Shown here: piece after piece, positions 42,041 to 54,211 of the stretch
How the letters are laid out: every line of letters starts with the position of its first letter
Position numbering within the stretch: the first letter of the stretch is position 1
NCBI GenBank assembly: GCA_017619615.1
Contig: JAFZRY010000005.1
Location: 21,226-85,225, forward strand
Direction: 5' to 3'
Source: Lachnospiraceae bacterium
GTDB taxonomy: Bacteria; Bacillota; Clostridia; Lachnospirales; Lachnospiraceae
DNA: 64,000 bases
Notes under the pieces: generated by a model
Told to the model about the DNA's origin: nothing
Database searches by the model: none
What the model saw: the letters and a program-made list of their open reading frames with translations, nothing else
Translations under genes and position numbers: made by a program

Positions 42041-42841
42041 TTATGACGCCACGGGCAGCAGTTCCAGCGCCCCGAAGATGGCCAGCGCCGCCGCTATATT
42101 GCTGAGTGCCGCGAACTTGCTGAGCAGGTCCTTGGATTCGTCGATCGTCAGCAGGTACACCGCGAGGTCCAGCACGATGGCCAGCACCGCCATGACCGCG
42201 AAAAACACGTACGAGCGGGGGTCCACGTTGAGCCAGTCATGAATGAACCAGCACCAGAGTCCCTTGGAGATGACGGTGTAAATGATAAACGTGCGCCAGC
42301 TCGCGCGCTCGCGGACGCCCATGATCCAGAAGATCGCGCCTTCGGCCAGCAGGTAGATCCCGAGATGCATCAGCAGCAGCGCCGCGGTGCGGGTCCAGGG
42401 CACGCCGGCCGTGAGCGTCTCCTTGTTCATGTCCAGGATCAGCAGGTCGTCATAGGAGGATTCCTTGAGGTCCGCATACGGGACGGGGATGGTGACCGTC
42501 CGGCCGCGGTCCTGTATGGTCACGTACGCGTCCTTGAAGTCGTAGGCGTTGCCGTACCAGGCGTTCAGGTGGAAGACGTCGCCGCGGTACAGGCGGAAGC
42601 AGACTTCCCAGCCCCGCTGTTCCCGCTTCGGCGTGACCTCGAACGAGCCGCCCTTCAGCTGGTGGAACATGGTGATCTTCATCTCCGCGCCGGGCGACGC
42701 ATGCAGCACGGCGATCGTAACGGCCGGTTTATGGTACACGCCGATCCCCTGGCCGGGGCCGACCGCGTGCACGGCGGCCGGAAGGGCCAGTGAGATCAGG
42801 CAGATCAAAAAAACGGATAACCGGACCAGTTTTTTGTGCAT
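42041..42841 (-). CDS. Membrane protein of unknown function, paralogue of the adjacent gene
   Basis: 266 residues. Signal-like helix, extracytoplasmic domain starting GVYHKPAVTIAVLHASPGAEMKITMF, and four C-terminal helices (GVPWTRTAALLLMHLGIYLLAE is the first). AAGGAG lies 6 bases before ATG 42841, and a promoter TTGCCA-16-TATAAT with extended TGC stands just upstream. A longer frame on this strand (to 43507) crosses the promoter and antisense of the V-ATPase gene and is not credible. First gene of a two-gene unit with its paralogue 38 bases downstream. Confidence 0.75.
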   Translation of the reverse strand: MHKKLVRLSVFLICLISLALPAAVHAVGPGQGIGVYHKPAVTIAVLHASPGAEMKITMFHQLKGGSFEVTPKREQRGWEVCFRLYRGDVFHLNAWYGNAYDFKDAYVTIQDRGRTVTIPVPYADLKESSYDDLLILDMNKETLTAGVPWTRTAALLLMHLGIYLLAEGAIFWIMGVRERASWRTFIIYTVISKGLWCWFIHDWLNVDPRSYVFFAVMAVLAIVLDLAVYLLTIDESKDLLSKFAALSNIAAALAIFGALELLPVAS

Positions 42842-42875
42842 GGATCGCTCCTTCGGGGACTCTCGTATCTTAATT

Positions 42876-42903
42876 ATTATAGCAGAAAAAACCGCGGTGG
42901 CAA
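42876..42903 (-). promoter_or_regulatory. Promoter of the paired membrane-protein genes
   Basis: Minus strand -35 TTGCCA (42898-42903), 16-base spacer, -10 TATAAT (42876-42881) with extended TGC. Confidence 0.7.
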
Positions 42904-42961
42904 GTATTCTGTTGAGGTTTTCGGGAGCGGAGGGCCCGGATGTGAAAAAAGCAAAAATCCG

Positions 42962-42991
42962 TTGCGCGGGGGCTCTTTTTCGTGTTATTAT
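42962..42991 (+). promoter_or_regulatory. Promoter of the V-type ATPase operon
   Basis: -35 TTGCGC (42962-42967), 18-base spacer, -10 TATTAT (42986-42991) with extended TGT. About 90 bases of leader before the first gene. Confidence 0.55.
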
Positions 42992-43087
42992 ATGAACAAC
43001 TATGAGTTCAGTCATCCGGCCGACGGTCAGGAACGTGAAGCCGCGCCGGATATCATCGGGACCGATCGTTTTCAGAGGAGCAGTCAC

Positions 43088-43396
43088 ATGGATAATCCCG
43101 TGATCCAATCGATTTTGGAAGAAGAAGCCCAGGCGGCGCTGGAACTGTCGGCGGCCCGGGATCAGGCACAGGCCCTGATCCGGGAAACGCAGGAACGCCT
43201 GAAGCAGGAAAAGAAGCAGGCGGAAGCCCAGGCTGCGGCCCGTCTGGAAGACGCCCGCCGGGAAGCGGACGAGCTCTCCGCCCGTATCGGCCGGAAAGCG
43301 GAGGAAGAGGCCATGACCGCACGGGCCGTGCTGAAAGTCGCTTCCGCCCGCAAAATGGACCGGGCGGCGGAGGCCGTGCTGTCCTATCTTCGGTAA
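43088..43396 (+). CDS. V-type ATP synthase subunit G/H (peripheral stalk)
   Basis: 102 residues of almost unbroken charged alpha helix, rich in Glu, Ala, Gln and Arg, ending VLSYLR. This is the form of the small stalk subunit (AhaH/NtpF type) that pairs with subunit E as a coiled coil between the soluble head and subunit I. AGAGGAG lies 7 bases before ATG 43088; the frame is open further upstream to 42836 but without a ribosome site and across the promoter. First gene of the operon, 15 bases before subunit I. Confidence 0.85.
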   Translation: MDNPVIQSILEEEAQAALELSAARDQAQALIRETQERLKQEKKQAEAQAAARLEDARREADELSARIGRKAEEEAMTARAVLKVASARKMDRAAEAVLSYLR

Positions 43397-43411
43397 AGAG
43401 AGAGGCTTTTT

Positions 43412-45893
<2,482 letters not shown>

Positions 45894-45912
45894 AGAGAGA
45901 AGGAGGCCGAAT

Positions 45913-46509
45913 ATGACCGGAACAGAAAAGATCCTCCGGCACATAGCGGACAAGGCCGGCGGCGAAGCGGCCGCGATCATGGAGAAAGCCCGGGAAGAAG
46001 CGGCCCGCCTGGAAGAGAAGGCGAGGGCGGAGCGCGAGGAGATCCTGGCCGATGCGGAAAAGCAGGGCCGGGACATCGTTGACGCCGCCCGGGAACGCTC
46101 CGAAGTGACGGCCGCGGCCTACAAGCGCCGCACCCTTCTGGCGACCCGCGGGGCCCTGGTGAAAGAAGCCCTGGATAAAGCGTGGGAAAACATCCTGGCC
46201 CTCCCGGATCAGGAATACTTTGATTTCCTGTACACCCAGCTGGACAAACAGGATCTGGGCCGCGACGGCCAGCTCTGCCTGAACGCGAAGGATCTGGAAC
46301 GCCGCCCGGCGGATTTTGAGGAGAAGATCGCGGCCGCGGCCGCCCGGCAGAAAGGCACGCTCGTCCTGGGCGGCTTCCCCGCCGACATCGCCGGCGGCTT
46401 CATCCTGCAGTACGGCGGCGTCGAGGAGAACTGCTCCCTCGAAGCCATCTTCGAAAGCGAAGCCGACGTTCTGAAGGACGCCGTCCGCGCCGTCCTGTTT
46501 GAGGACTGA
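45913..46509 (+). CDS. ntpE: V-type ATP synthase subunit E
   Basis: 198 residues. N-terminal helical coiled coil (EKAREEAARLEEKARAEREE, about 20-60) and a C-terminal alpha/beta head domain with GGFILQYGGVEENCSLE near 160, the typical end of subunit E. It joins subunit G/H in the peripheral stalk. AGGAGG is 6 bases before the ATG. A family B hairpin (46522-46539) separates it from subunit C. Confidence 0.92.
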   Translation: MTGTEKILRHIADKAGGEAAAIMEKAREEAARLEEKARAEREEILADAEKQGRDIVDAARERSEVTAAAYKRRTLLATRGALVKEALDKAWENILALPDQEYFDFLYTQLDKQDLGRDGQLCLNAKDLERRPADFEEKIAAAAARQKGTLVLGGFPADIAGGFILQYGGVEENCSLEAIFESEADVLKDAVRAVLFED

Positions 46510-46556
46510 AAAATCCCGCAAGGGCCGTCCCGACGGCCCGCCTGATAAGGACTATC

Positions 46557-47528
46557 ATGAAAGACTACATTTACGAAGTAGCGCGCATCCGGGTCATGGA
46601 AAACAGCCTGCTCACCAAAGCGGATCTCGATCAGCTGCTGGCGGCGCCGGACCATGAAGCGGCGCTCGCCTATCTGGCCGACAAAGGCTGGGGCGGGGGC
46701 GCCGGGGTCACCGATGCCGAGACTATGCTGAAAGCGGAGGAAGACGCCACCTGGGCCCTCATGACCGAGCTGCTCGGCGAAGGCCGTGAGCTGGACATCC
46801 TGCGCCTCACGCGCGACTACCACAACCTGAAAGCGGCCATCAAGGACATCTACGCCTCCTCCGGCCTGGCGCCGGAACGGCTGTACCTGGAAGGCGGCAC
46901 GGTCCCCGCGGAGGAGATCCGCCAGGCCGTCGCGGAAGAAAACTTCGGCCGCCTGCCGGAAGCCATGCAGGAGGCCGCCGTCCAGGCCCAGCAGGTCCTC
47001 TCCCGTACGGGGGACGGCCAGCTGTGCGACAGCATCATCGATAAAGCCGCCCTGGACGCCCTGACCGCCGCCGCGGAAGACGCGCCGGACCCGGTGCTGG
47101 CCGCCTATGCCGCCACCACCGTCGTGAACGCGGACATCCGCATCGCCCTCCGGGCCGCCGCTGCGGGCAAGAATGCCGCGGAGATTGCCGCCCAGCTCGC
47201 CGAAGCGCCGGACCTGAACCGCAGCGCCCTGGCGGAAGCGGCCGTCGGCGGCAAATCCAGTGTCGCGGAATACCTGAAGGGCACGCCCTACAGCGCCCTG
47301 GCCGATTCCCTGAGCCGTTCCATGAGCGCGTTCGAGTGCGCCTGCGACGACCTGATGATCGACCGCATCCTCCCGCAGAAGAGCGAAGCGCTCTCGCTGG
47401 GCCCGCTCGCGGCCTACGTCATCGCCCGGGAGACCGAGATCAAAAGCGTGCGCCTGCTCCTGACGGGCCTGCAGAACGGCCTGCCGCGCGAGCAGATCCG
47501 GGAAAGTTTGAGGCAGTGCTATGGTTAA
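46557..47528 (+). CDS. ntpC: V-type ATP synthase subunit C
   Basis: 323 residues, mostly helical, of the V-ATPase C/d family. YIYEVARIRVMENSLL at the N terminus and LGPLAAYVIARETEIKSVRLLLTGLQNGL at the C terminus match family features. It caps the K ring and couples it to the central stalk. The last codons overlap the start of subunit F (ATGGTTAA), a sign of translational coupling. Confidence 0.92.
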   Translation: MKDYIYEVARIRVMENSLLTKADLDQLLAAPDHEAALAYLADKGWGGGAGVTDAETMLKAEEDATWALMTELLGEGRELDILRLTRDYHNLKAAIKDIYASSGLAPERLYLEGGTVPAEEIRQAVAEENFGRLPEAMQEAAVQAQQVLSRTGDGQLCDSIIDKAALDALTAAAEDAPDPVLAAYAATTVVNADIRIALRAAAAGKNAAEIAAQLAEAPDLNRSALAEAAVGGKSSVAEYLKGTPYSALADSLSRSMSAFECACDDLMIDRILPQKSEALSLGPLAAYVIARETEIKSVRLLLTGLQNGLPREQIRESLRQCYG

Positions 47529-47841
47529 CATCGCCGTTATGGGAGATTACGACAGCATCTACGGCTTCCAGGCCCTGGGTATCCGGGTCTGCCCCGTCAC
47601 GGATCCCGAAGAAGCGGCCCGGCTGCTGAAAAAACTGGCGGAGGAAAAGACCGCCGTGATCTATATCACCGAAGCCCTGGCTTCCCGCATCCCGGAAGCC
47701 CTCGCGGCATACGATTCCGAGTTCCTGCCGGCCGTTATCCCGATCCCGGGCATTACCGGGAACACGGGCATCGGTCTGGCGCGGGTCCGGAAATCCGTGG
47801 AGAAAGCCGTGGGCTCCGACATCATTTTCAACGAAAGATAA
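47521..47841 (+). CDS. ntpG: V-type ATP synthase subunit F
   Basis: 106 residues, alpha/beta sandwich of the ATP-synthase F family: IAVMGDYDSIYGFQALGIRV at the N terminus and PAVIPIPGITGNTGIGLARV in the middle. It binds the central stalk with subunit D. Starts inside the end of subunit C. In E. hirae the homologue is called NtpG, hence the symbol. Confidence 0.92.
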   Translation: MVNIAVMGDYDSIYGFQALGIRVCPVTDPEEAARLLKKLAEEKTAVIYITEALASRIPEALAAYDSEFLPAVIPIPGITGNTGIGLARVRKSVEKAVGSDIIFNER

Positions 47842-47913
47842 CGGAATGATCCGATGGGGCGGACGTCCGCGCCCTCCCCGGCAAGGAAACACAAACGAAA
47901 GGCGGATAACCTG

Positions 47914-49683
47914 ATGAGCAAGGGTATCATTAAAAAAGTTGCCGGCCCCTTAGTGGTGGCCTCCGGCATGCGCGGCGCCAACATGTACGACGTGGTACGC
48001 GTATCCGAACGGCGCCTGATCGGCGAAGTCATTGAAATGCACGGGGACGAAGCCTCCATCCAGGTCTATGAAGAGACCTCCGGCCTGGGTCCCGGGGCGC
48101 CGGTGGAATCCACGGGCATGCCCCTTTCCGTCGAGCTGGGCCCCGGCCTGATCCAGAGCATTTACGACGGCATCCAGCGCCCGCTGGACGATATCCTGAA
48201 AGTCTCCGGCACCAACCTGCTGACCCGCGGCGTGGAAGTGCCCTCCCTGAAACGGGACATCAAATGGCACTTCGTCCCCACGGCCGTGCCCGGCACGTAC
48301 GTGGAGGCGGGCGACGTGATCGGGACCGTACAGGAGACCGAAGTGGTGCTCCACAAGATCATGGTGCCCATCGGCAAGAGCGGCCGCATCCGGGACCTGA
48401 AGGAAGGCGAATTCACCGTGACGGACAAGATCGCCACGCTGGAGACCGAAAACGGCCCGGAAGACCTGACGCTGATGCAGAAATGGCCGGTGCGCCAGGG
48501 CCGCCCGTATAAGAAGAAAATCCCCCCGACCCAGCCACTGATCACCGGGCAGCGGGTCGTGGATACCATGTTCCCCATCGCCAAGGGCGGCGTCGCCGCC
48601 GTGCCCGGGCCTTTCGGCTCCGGCAAGACGGTCATCCAGCACCAGCTGGCGAAATGGGCGGACGCGGATATCGTGGTCTACATCGGCTGCGGCGAACGCG
48701 GCAACGAGATGACCGACGTGCTGAACGAGTTCCCGGAACTGAAGGACCCCAAGACCGGCCGTTCCCTGATGGAGCGCACCGTCCTGATCGCCAATACCTC
48801 GGACATGCCCGTGGCGGCCCGCGAAGCCTCCATCTACACCGGCATCACCGTGGCCGAATACTTCCGCGACATGGGCTATTCCGTGGCGCTGATGGCCGAC
48901 TCCACCTCCCGCTGGGCGGAAGCCCTCCGCGAAATGAGCGGCCGTCTGCAGGAAATGCCCGGCGAGGAAGGCTACCCCGCCTACCTGGGCTCCCGTCTGG
49001 CGCAGTTCTATGAGCGCGCCGGCATGGTCCAGACCCTGGGCACCGAGGAGCGCTACGGCGCCCTGTCCGTCATCGGGGCCGTGAGCCCGGCCGGCGGCGA
49101 CATCTCCGAGCCCGTCTCCCAGGCCACCCTCCGCATCGTCAAGGTGTTCTGGAGCCTGGATTCGGCGCTGGCCTACAAGCGCCACTTCCCCGCCATCAAC
49201 TGGCTGACCAGCTACTCCCTGTACCTGGACAGCATGGAAGACTGGTTCAACCAGAACGTCTATCCCGACTGGATGTACTGCCGGAACCACCTGATGCGCC
49301 TGCTGCAGGAAGAAGCCGAGCTGCAGGAGATCGTGCAGCTGGTCGGCATGGACGCCCTCTCGCCGCCCGAGCGGCTGCGCCTGGAGGCGGCCCGTTCCGT
49401 CCGCGAGGACTTCCTGCACCAGAACTCCTTCCATGAGATCGACACCTACACCTCCCTGGAGAAGCAGTACCGCATGATGAAGCTGGTGCTGGCCTACTAC
49501 CAGGAAGCCGGGGAAGCCATGAACGCGGGCGCGGACATCGAGGATCTGGTGAACCTGCCCGTCCGCGAGGAGATCGGCCGCTACAAATATACCGAAGAGG
49601 GCCGCATCCAGCCCGCTTACGAAGCCGTCCGGGCCCGCCTGAAAGAAGAACTGGCAGCCCTGCTGGCCAGGAAGGAGGATTAA
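47914..49683 (+). CDS. ntpA: V-type ATP synthase catalytic subunit A
   Basis: 589 residues. P-loop [14 protein letters not shown], the non-homologous region typical of A subunits (residues about 110-200), GCGERGNEM and the [12 protein letters not shown] motif. It hydrolyses or makes ATP in the soluble head, alternating with subunit B. AAAGGCGG precedes ATG 47914; the upstream in-frame start at 47854 lies in the spacer after subunit F and lacks a site. The next gene starts 3 bases after its stop. Confidence 0.96.
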   Translation: MSKGIIKKVAGPLVVASGMRGANMYDVVRVSERRLIGEVIEMHGDEASIQVYEETSGLGPGAPVESTGMPLSVELGPGLIQSIYDGIQRPLDDILKVSGTNLLTRGVEVPSLKRDIKWHFVPTAVPGTYVEAGDVIGTVQETEVVLHKIMVPIGKSGRIRDLKEGEFTVTDKIATLETENGPEDLTLMQKWPVRQGRPYKKKIPPTQPLITGQRVVDTMFPIAKGGVAAVPGPFGSGKTVIQHQLAKWADADIVVYIGCGERGNEMTDVLNEFPELKDPKTGRSLMERTVLIANTSDMPVAAREASIYTGITVAEYFRDMGYSVALMADSTSRWAEALREMSGRLQEMPGEEGYPAYLGSRLAQFYERAGMVQTLGTEERYGALSVIGAVSPAGGDISEPVSQATLRIVKVFWSLDSALAYKRHFPAINWLTSYSLYLDSMEDWFNQNVYPDWMYCRNHLMRLLQEEAELQEIVQLVGMDALSPPERLRLEAARSVREDFLHQNSFHEIDTYTSLEKQYRMMKLVLAYYQEAGEAMNAGADIEDLVNLPVREEIGRYKYTEEGRIQPAYEAVRARLKEELAALLARKED

Positions 49684-49686
49684 GCA

Positions 49687-51075
49687 ATGCCGAAGGAATA
49701 CCGCACCATCCAGGAGGTCGCCGGACCTCTGATGCTGGTCACCGGCGTCGAAAACGTGACCTACGACGAACTGGGCGAGATCGAATTAAAGAGCGGTGAA
49801 AAGCGCCGCTGCAAAGTGCTGGAGATCAACGGCACCGACGCCTTGGTCCAGCTGTTCGAGTCCTCCACCGGCCTGAACCTGGAAAGCAGCAAAGTCCGCT
49901 TCCTGGGCCGCAGCATGGAGCTCGGCGTCTCCGAGGACATGCTGGGCCGCGTGTTCGACGGCCTGGGCCGCCCCATCGACGACGGCCCGGAGATCCTGCC
50001 CGACTCCCGCAACGACATCAACGGCCTGCCGATGAACCCGGCGGCCCGCGCGTATCCGCAGGAATTCATCCAGACCGGCGTGTCGGCCATCGACGGCCTG
50101 AACACCCTGGTCCGCGGCCAGAAGCTGCCCATCTTCTCGGCCTCCGGCCTGCCCCACGCCCAGCTGGCGGCGCAGATCGCCCGTCAGGCCCGCGTGCGCG
50201 GCACGGACGAGAACTTCGCCGTGGTCTTCGCCGCCATGGGCATCACCTTTGAGGAATCCAACTTCTTCGTGGAAAGCTTCCGCGAATCCGGCGCCCTGGA
50301 GCGCACCGTCCTGTTCATCAACCTGGCCAACGACCCCGCCGTGGAACGTATCGCGACGCCGCGCATGGCGCTGACCGCCGCGGAATACCTGGCCTTTGAA
50401 AAGGACATGCACGTCCTGGTCATCCTGACCGACATCACGAACTACGCCGACGCCCTCCGCGAAGTTTCCGCGGCCCGCAAAGAAGTCCCCGGGCGCCGCG
50501 GCTATCCCGGCTACATGTACACCGACCTGGCGTCCCTGTACGAACGCGCCGGCCGCCAGCGCGGCAAGACCGGCTCCATCACCATGATCCCGATCCTGTC
50601 CATGCCGGAAGACGACAAGACCCACCCGATCCCCGACCTGACCGGCTACATCACCGAGGGCCAGATCATCCTGAGCCGCGATCTGTACCGCAAGAACATC
50701 GCGCCGCCCATCGACGTCCTCCCGTCCCTGTCCCGTCTGAAAGACAAGGGCATCGGCGAGGGCAAGACCCGCGCGGACCACTCCAACGTCCTGAACCAGC
50801 TCTTCGCGGCCTACGCCCGCGGCAAGGAAGCCAAGGAACTCATGGTCGTGCTGGGCGAAGCCGCCCTGACCAACATGGACAAGAAGTACGCCGCGTTCGC
50901 CGACGCCTTCGAGACCCATTACGTCTCCCAGGGCTACCAGGCCAACCGCAGCATCGAAGAGACCCTCGACATCGGCTGGGAACTCCTCCACCTCCTGCCC
51001 CGCACGGAGCTCAAGCGTATCGACGAGAAGTACCTGGATATGTACTACAACGAGGAGAAGAAAGCGGAGGAATAA
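49687..51075 (+). CDS. ntpB: V-type ATP synthase regulatory subunit B
   Basis: 462 residues, homologous to A but without an intact P-loop ([15 protein letters not shown] in its place) and with the B-type motif [21 protein letters not shown]. It forms the non-catalytic nucleotide interface with A. AAGGAGG lies 5 bases before the ATG. A spacer of 63 bases with an imperfect family B hairpin (51084-51104) precedes subunit D. Confidence 0.95.
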   Translation: MPKEYRTIQEVAGPLMLVTGVENVTYDELGEIELKSGEKRRCKVLEINGTDALVQLFESSTGLNLESSKVRFLGRSMELGVSEDMLGRVFDGLGRPIDDGPEILPDSRNDINGLPMNPAARAYPQEFIQTGVSAIDGLNTLVRGQKLPIFSASGLPHAQLAAQIARQARVRGTDENFAVVFAAMGITFEESNFFVESFRESGALERTVLFINLANDPAVERIATPRMALTAAEYLAFEKDMHVLVILTDITNYADALREVSAARKEVPGRRGYPGYMYTDLASLYERAGRQRGKTGSITMIPILSMPEDDKTHPIPDLTGYITEGQIILSRDLYRKNIAPPIDVLPSLSRLKDKGIGEGKTRADHSNVLNQLFAAYARGKEAKELMVVLGEAALTNMDKKYAAFADAFETHYVSQGYQANRSIEETLDIGWELLHLLPRTELKRIDEKYLDMYYNEEKKAEE

Positions 51076-51138
51076 TCCCGCAGGGGCCGATGTTTTACCG
51101 GCCCGGAGAATCCGCCCCGACCCGGAAAGGACACCCTC

Positions 51139-51801
51139 ATGGCATCCACACAGATCATCCCCACCCGCATGGAACTGGCCAAGCAGAAACGCCGCCTGGC
51201 CACCGCCATGCGCGGCCATAAACTTCTGAAAGACAAACGGGACGAGCTCATGCGCCAGTTCCTGGACCTCGTGCGCGAAAACAAGACCCTCCGCGAAAGC
51301 GTCGAAGAAAAAATGCGCCGCGCCAACGCCGGCTTCCTGATGGCCCGCGCCGCCACCTCGGACCAGGTCCTGAACACCGCCCTGCTGGCCCCCAAGCAGC
51401 AGATCTATCTGGAAACGCACGTCAAAAACGTCATGAGCGTGGAGATCCCCGAATTCGAGAAGACCACCCGCACCGAAAACGAAGGGGACATCTTCAGCTA
51501 CGGCTTCGCCTTCACCGCCTCCGAACTGGACGACGCGGTCAGCACCCTGAACAGTGCCCTCCCCGAACTCCTCCGCCTCGCCGAAGTCGAAAAATCCTGC
51601 CGCCTCATGTCCGAGGAGATCGAAAAGACCCGCCGCCGCGTCAACGCCCTGGAACACCAGATCATCCCCGACGCCCAGTCCAAGATCAAATTCATCACCA
51701 TGAAACTCGACGAAAACGAGCGCTCCTCCCAGATCCGCCTCATGAAGATCCAGGACATGATGGTCGCCGAAGCCATCGAAAAAGCCAAACAGCGCGGCTG
51801 A
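51139..51801 (+). CDS. ntpD: V-type ATP synthase subunit D (central shaft)
   Basis: 220 residues, long antiparallel coiled coil. IIPTRMELAKQKRRLATAMRG at the start and RRRVNALEHQIIPDAQSKIKFI near the end are the signature segments of the shaft subunit. It rotates inside the A3B3 head. GGAAAGGA precedes the ATG by 7 bases. Last gene of the operon: a strong terminator follows 18 bases after the stop. Confidence 0.95.
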   Translation: MASTQIIPTRMELAKQKRRLATAMRGHKLLKDKRDELMRQFLDLVRENKTLRESVEEKMRRANAGFLMARAATSDQVLNTALLAPKQQIYLETHVKNVMSVEIPEFEKTTRTENEGDIFSYGFAFTASELDDAVSTLNSALPELLRLAEVEKSCRLMSEEIEKTRRRVNALEHQIIPDAQSKIKFITMKLDENERSSQIRLMKIQDMMVAEAIEKAKQRG

Positions 51802-51819
51802 CGCGCACCACCCACACAG

Positions 51820-51844
51820 GGGCGGCCCCGGCCGCCCTTTTTTT
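51820..51844 (+). terminator. Terminator of the V-ATPase operon
   Basis: GGGCGGCC-CC-GGCCGCCC followed by seven T. A family A element begins 5 bases later. Confidence 0.9.
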
Positions 51845-51848
51845 GATT

Positions 51849-51876
51849 CTGACAGGGGGACGGTTCCTTTGTCAGA
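51849..51876. repeat. Family A element after the V-ATPase operon
   Basis: TCTGACA / TGTCAGA around GGGGGACGGTTCCTT, near-identical to the copies at 26341 and 28171. Confidence 0.8.
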
Positions 51877-51882
51877 TTTTCC

Positions 51883-51912
51883 TTGATGAGCCCTGCTTTA
51901 CTGTGATATGCT
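51883..51912 (+). promoter_or_regulatory. Promoter of the stand-alone ectodomain protein gene
   Basis: -35 TTGATG (51883-51888), 18-base spacer, -10 TATGCT (51907-51912) with extended TGA. No BlaI-type operator is visible here. Confidence 0.45.
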
Positions 51913-51935
51913 TCAGATAACGAAAGGAGCCTGCC

Positions 51936-54152
51936 GTGAAAGAACTGCTGAAAACATTGTTTTATGACAAAAAGCCGGTCTTCCGGCTGCTTTTGGCTGC
52001 TCTGATCATGATTACATTGACCGCGTCCTGTGCCGGACAAAACGGAAAGGAGAGCAGTTTAGCTCCGACCGAACCGCTGCCGGTGACGGAAGCCCCGACA
52101 GAAACCCCGACAGAGGCCCCGACTGAAATGCCGCCTGAAACATCGACTGCAGTTCCCACCGCCCCTTCGACCACTTCTGCCACCGCTCCCGACTCCCCTC
52201 TCTACCCCTACGACCTCCTCGGCGTTATGAGCGGCCGGACCGCCATGCCCTCCCCTGGCCCGGACGGCAGCATCATCTCTGACGCAGACATGCAGACCCC
52301 TGCGGCGGACAACGAAGTCAAGGCCGTCTATTTTGCCCCGGAGCGGAATATCCGGACAGAAAACTACCGCTTCACTTTTGAAGAAGGACCGGAACACGAT
52401 CATCCCTGTACCCTCCGGGCCGTCCTGAACAACGGGGACAGCACCGGCTACGTCTTCTTCAGCCGTGCCGTCAGCCGGGCGGATGACTTTGCATACCTTT
52501 ACCAATACACGGCCTGCCGCACCTTCCGGCCCCTGGAACAGGAAGAGCGGAAAACTCTCCCGGCCGTGCCGCTGGCCTGGTTTCTGCTGGAACCGGAACC
52601 GGAAGGCGAAACCGATGTGTTTGCCCTGACAGATGAGGGCTATCTGGTCCACGCCAGCGGCCTGCCGGATGACGAATGGCCCTATTGGACGGATGACACG
52701 GCACACTATGACGCCATCTCCGAGGAGCCCCTGCCGGAAGCGGTCTGGCTCCGGTTCACGGCCCTGGCCGTACGCTATCTCGACAGCCGCGAGTTTGCTC
52801 ATTTCCCCTTCCCCTACACGGAAATAACGGACAAACCGGAAGAAGTCTGGCTGGCGGAAGTGGAGTGCGAGGGCAAAAAGATGGAACTGGCCGGCCGGGA
52901 AATATCGGTCCTGGCGCAGCTCTGTGATGATGAACGCCTGGAAGCCTCCTCCAGCGAGGAAGCTGTTTACCGCAGCGGCGCGGTCCGGCCGGAAGAACTC
53001 CCCGGCGTTATCCGGATCACCGTACGGAACCCCGGCGCCGAAGGACAAAACCCGCTCCCGGCCTCTTCCCTCTGGCTGACGCCGGACGGAAGACTGCTGA
53101 CGGACCGTTACGCCATATCCTTTTCCTCCGCCATGAGCTACCTGTCCTTCCGCGCCCTCTATGTGACGGAATATGTGCATCCCCGCAGCGAAAGCGTTTA
53201 TGAAACCTTCCGGACTCTTCTGGACAGCGGGGAAGTGCCTGCCGCTGCCGCCAAGACGATCCCCCTTTCCAACGCGCAGATCCAGCAGGGGGACAGCGAA
53301 GCCCGGGATCTGTTTGATCTGCCCGGACTTTACGAACTTCTTTGTGAAGACAGAAACGTCCCGGAAATAGAAGATTTCGTCCTGTATCATGGCTGGACGG
53401 CGATCCTGCTGGACAGGGGCCATAAGCAGCTGATTATTTACAAACTGGACGCTCAGACGGAGGAGGAAAAAGCACCTCGCTGCCTGCCCCTGGAATTCTG
53501 CCGGGATCCCCGGATGATCCTGATGGATGATTCCCGAACGGAAGTTTTCGTCCTGGACGATTCCGGCGTATACTGGCTGAACGATCCCTTTGAGGACGCT
53601 GAAAACTGGCGGAGCGTTCCCATGCCGGAAGAGCTTTCGGCCGATGCTGTAGAAGACATGCTCTTTCACCTGAGTGCCCGGGAAAACGAAGTGGTACTGG
53701 TGACCGGGGATGGGACGAATTATGGGATGATCCCGGAGGAGGAGGAACCGGTTTTCCGGCCCACCGAGACGGGCTATCACCGGGAAGAAGGGGAAAAGGG
53801 CCCGCAGATCCGGGTGGAAAACGTCATCTGGATCCTGCCGAAAACGGGGCGGGAGATCCGGATCATTTCCGCTGACAGCTCATATCTGACGCTCGCCCTG
53901 ATCGACCGGGAGCGGAAGCAGGCATCGCTTCGGATCTATCCGGAATATCGGGAAGCTCCTTTAGGAGCGGGCAGCGCCACAGCCAGTCAGATCGATCTTT
54001 CCGATTGTATCTGCGTGCCGGCGCGCTTTATCCGGAGTACCCGTTACGGTTTCCATGCGGTGCTGCTGCTCCGGCCGGAAGGAGGATCCCTGGCCAAACT
54101 GAAAGCCGGCTGGGAGAAGATTACGCCGCCGGAAAAAGATCTGCACAAATGA
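51936..54152 (+). CDS. Membrane/lipoprotein-like ectodomain protein, truncated paralogue of the BlaR1-like sensor
   Basis: 738 residues from a GTG start with AAAGGAG 6 bases upstream. One hydrophobic segment (14-31) ends in TASC, a possible lipobox (Cys32), followed by a Thr/Pro/Glu linker (45-85) and a long extracytoplasmic part. The N-terminal stretch (LFYDKKPVFRLLLAALI, TASCAGQNGKESS) matches the last membrane helix and linker of the BlaR1-like protein at 54657 ([29 protein letters not shown]), and the ectodomains align over most of their length (for instance AVPLAWF/TAPLAWC and SQIDLSD/SRIDLSD). It thus looks like a copy of that sensor without the protease. Function unknown. Confidence 0.7.
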   Translation: MKELLKTLFYDKKPVFRLLLAALIMITLTASCAGQNGKESSLAPTEPLPVTEAPTETPTEAPTEMPPETSTAVPTAPSTTSATAPDSPLYPYDLLGVMSGRTAMPSPGPDGSIISDADMQTPAADNEVKAVYFAPERNIRTENYRFTFEEGPEHDHPCTLRAVLNNGDSTGYVFFSRAVSRADDFAYLYQYTACRTFRPLEQEERKTLPAVPLAWFLLEPEPEGETDVFALTDEGYLVHASGLPDDEWPYWTDDTAHYDAISEEPLPEAVWLRFTALAVRYLDSREFAHFPFPYTEITDKPEEVWLAEVECEGKKMELAGREISVLAQLCDDERLEASSSEEAVYRSGAVRPEELPGVIRITVRNPGAEGQNPLPASSLWLTPDGRLLTDRYAISFSSAMSYLSFRALYVTEYVHPRSESVYETFRTLLDSGEVPAAAAKTIPLSNAQIQQGDSEARDLFDLPGLYELLCEDRNVPEIEDFVLYHGWTAILLDRGHKQLIIYKLDAQTEEEKAPRCLPLEFCRDPRMILMDDSRTEVFVLDDSGVYWLNDPFEDAENWRSVPMPEELSADAVEDMLFHLSARENEVVLVTGDGTNYGMIPEEEEPVFRPTETGYHREEGEKGPQIRVENVIWILPKTGREIRIISADSSYLTLALIDRERKQASLRIYPEYREAPLGAGSATASQIDLSDCICVPARFIRSTRYGFHAVLLLRPEGGSLAKLKAGWEKITPPEKDLHK

Positions 54153-54160
54153 AAAACGGA

Positions 54161-54200
54161 TGACAGGTGACAAAGGGATGGTTCCTTTGTCATCTTTTTT
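54161..54200 (+). terminator. Family A element acting as a terminator
   Basis: ACAAAGG / CCTTTGT arms around GATGGTT followed by CATCTTTTTTT. A repeat core and an intrinsic terminator coincide, 10 bases after the stop of the ectodomain protein gene. Confidence 0.6.
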
Positions 54201-54211
54201 TAATTTTCCTC

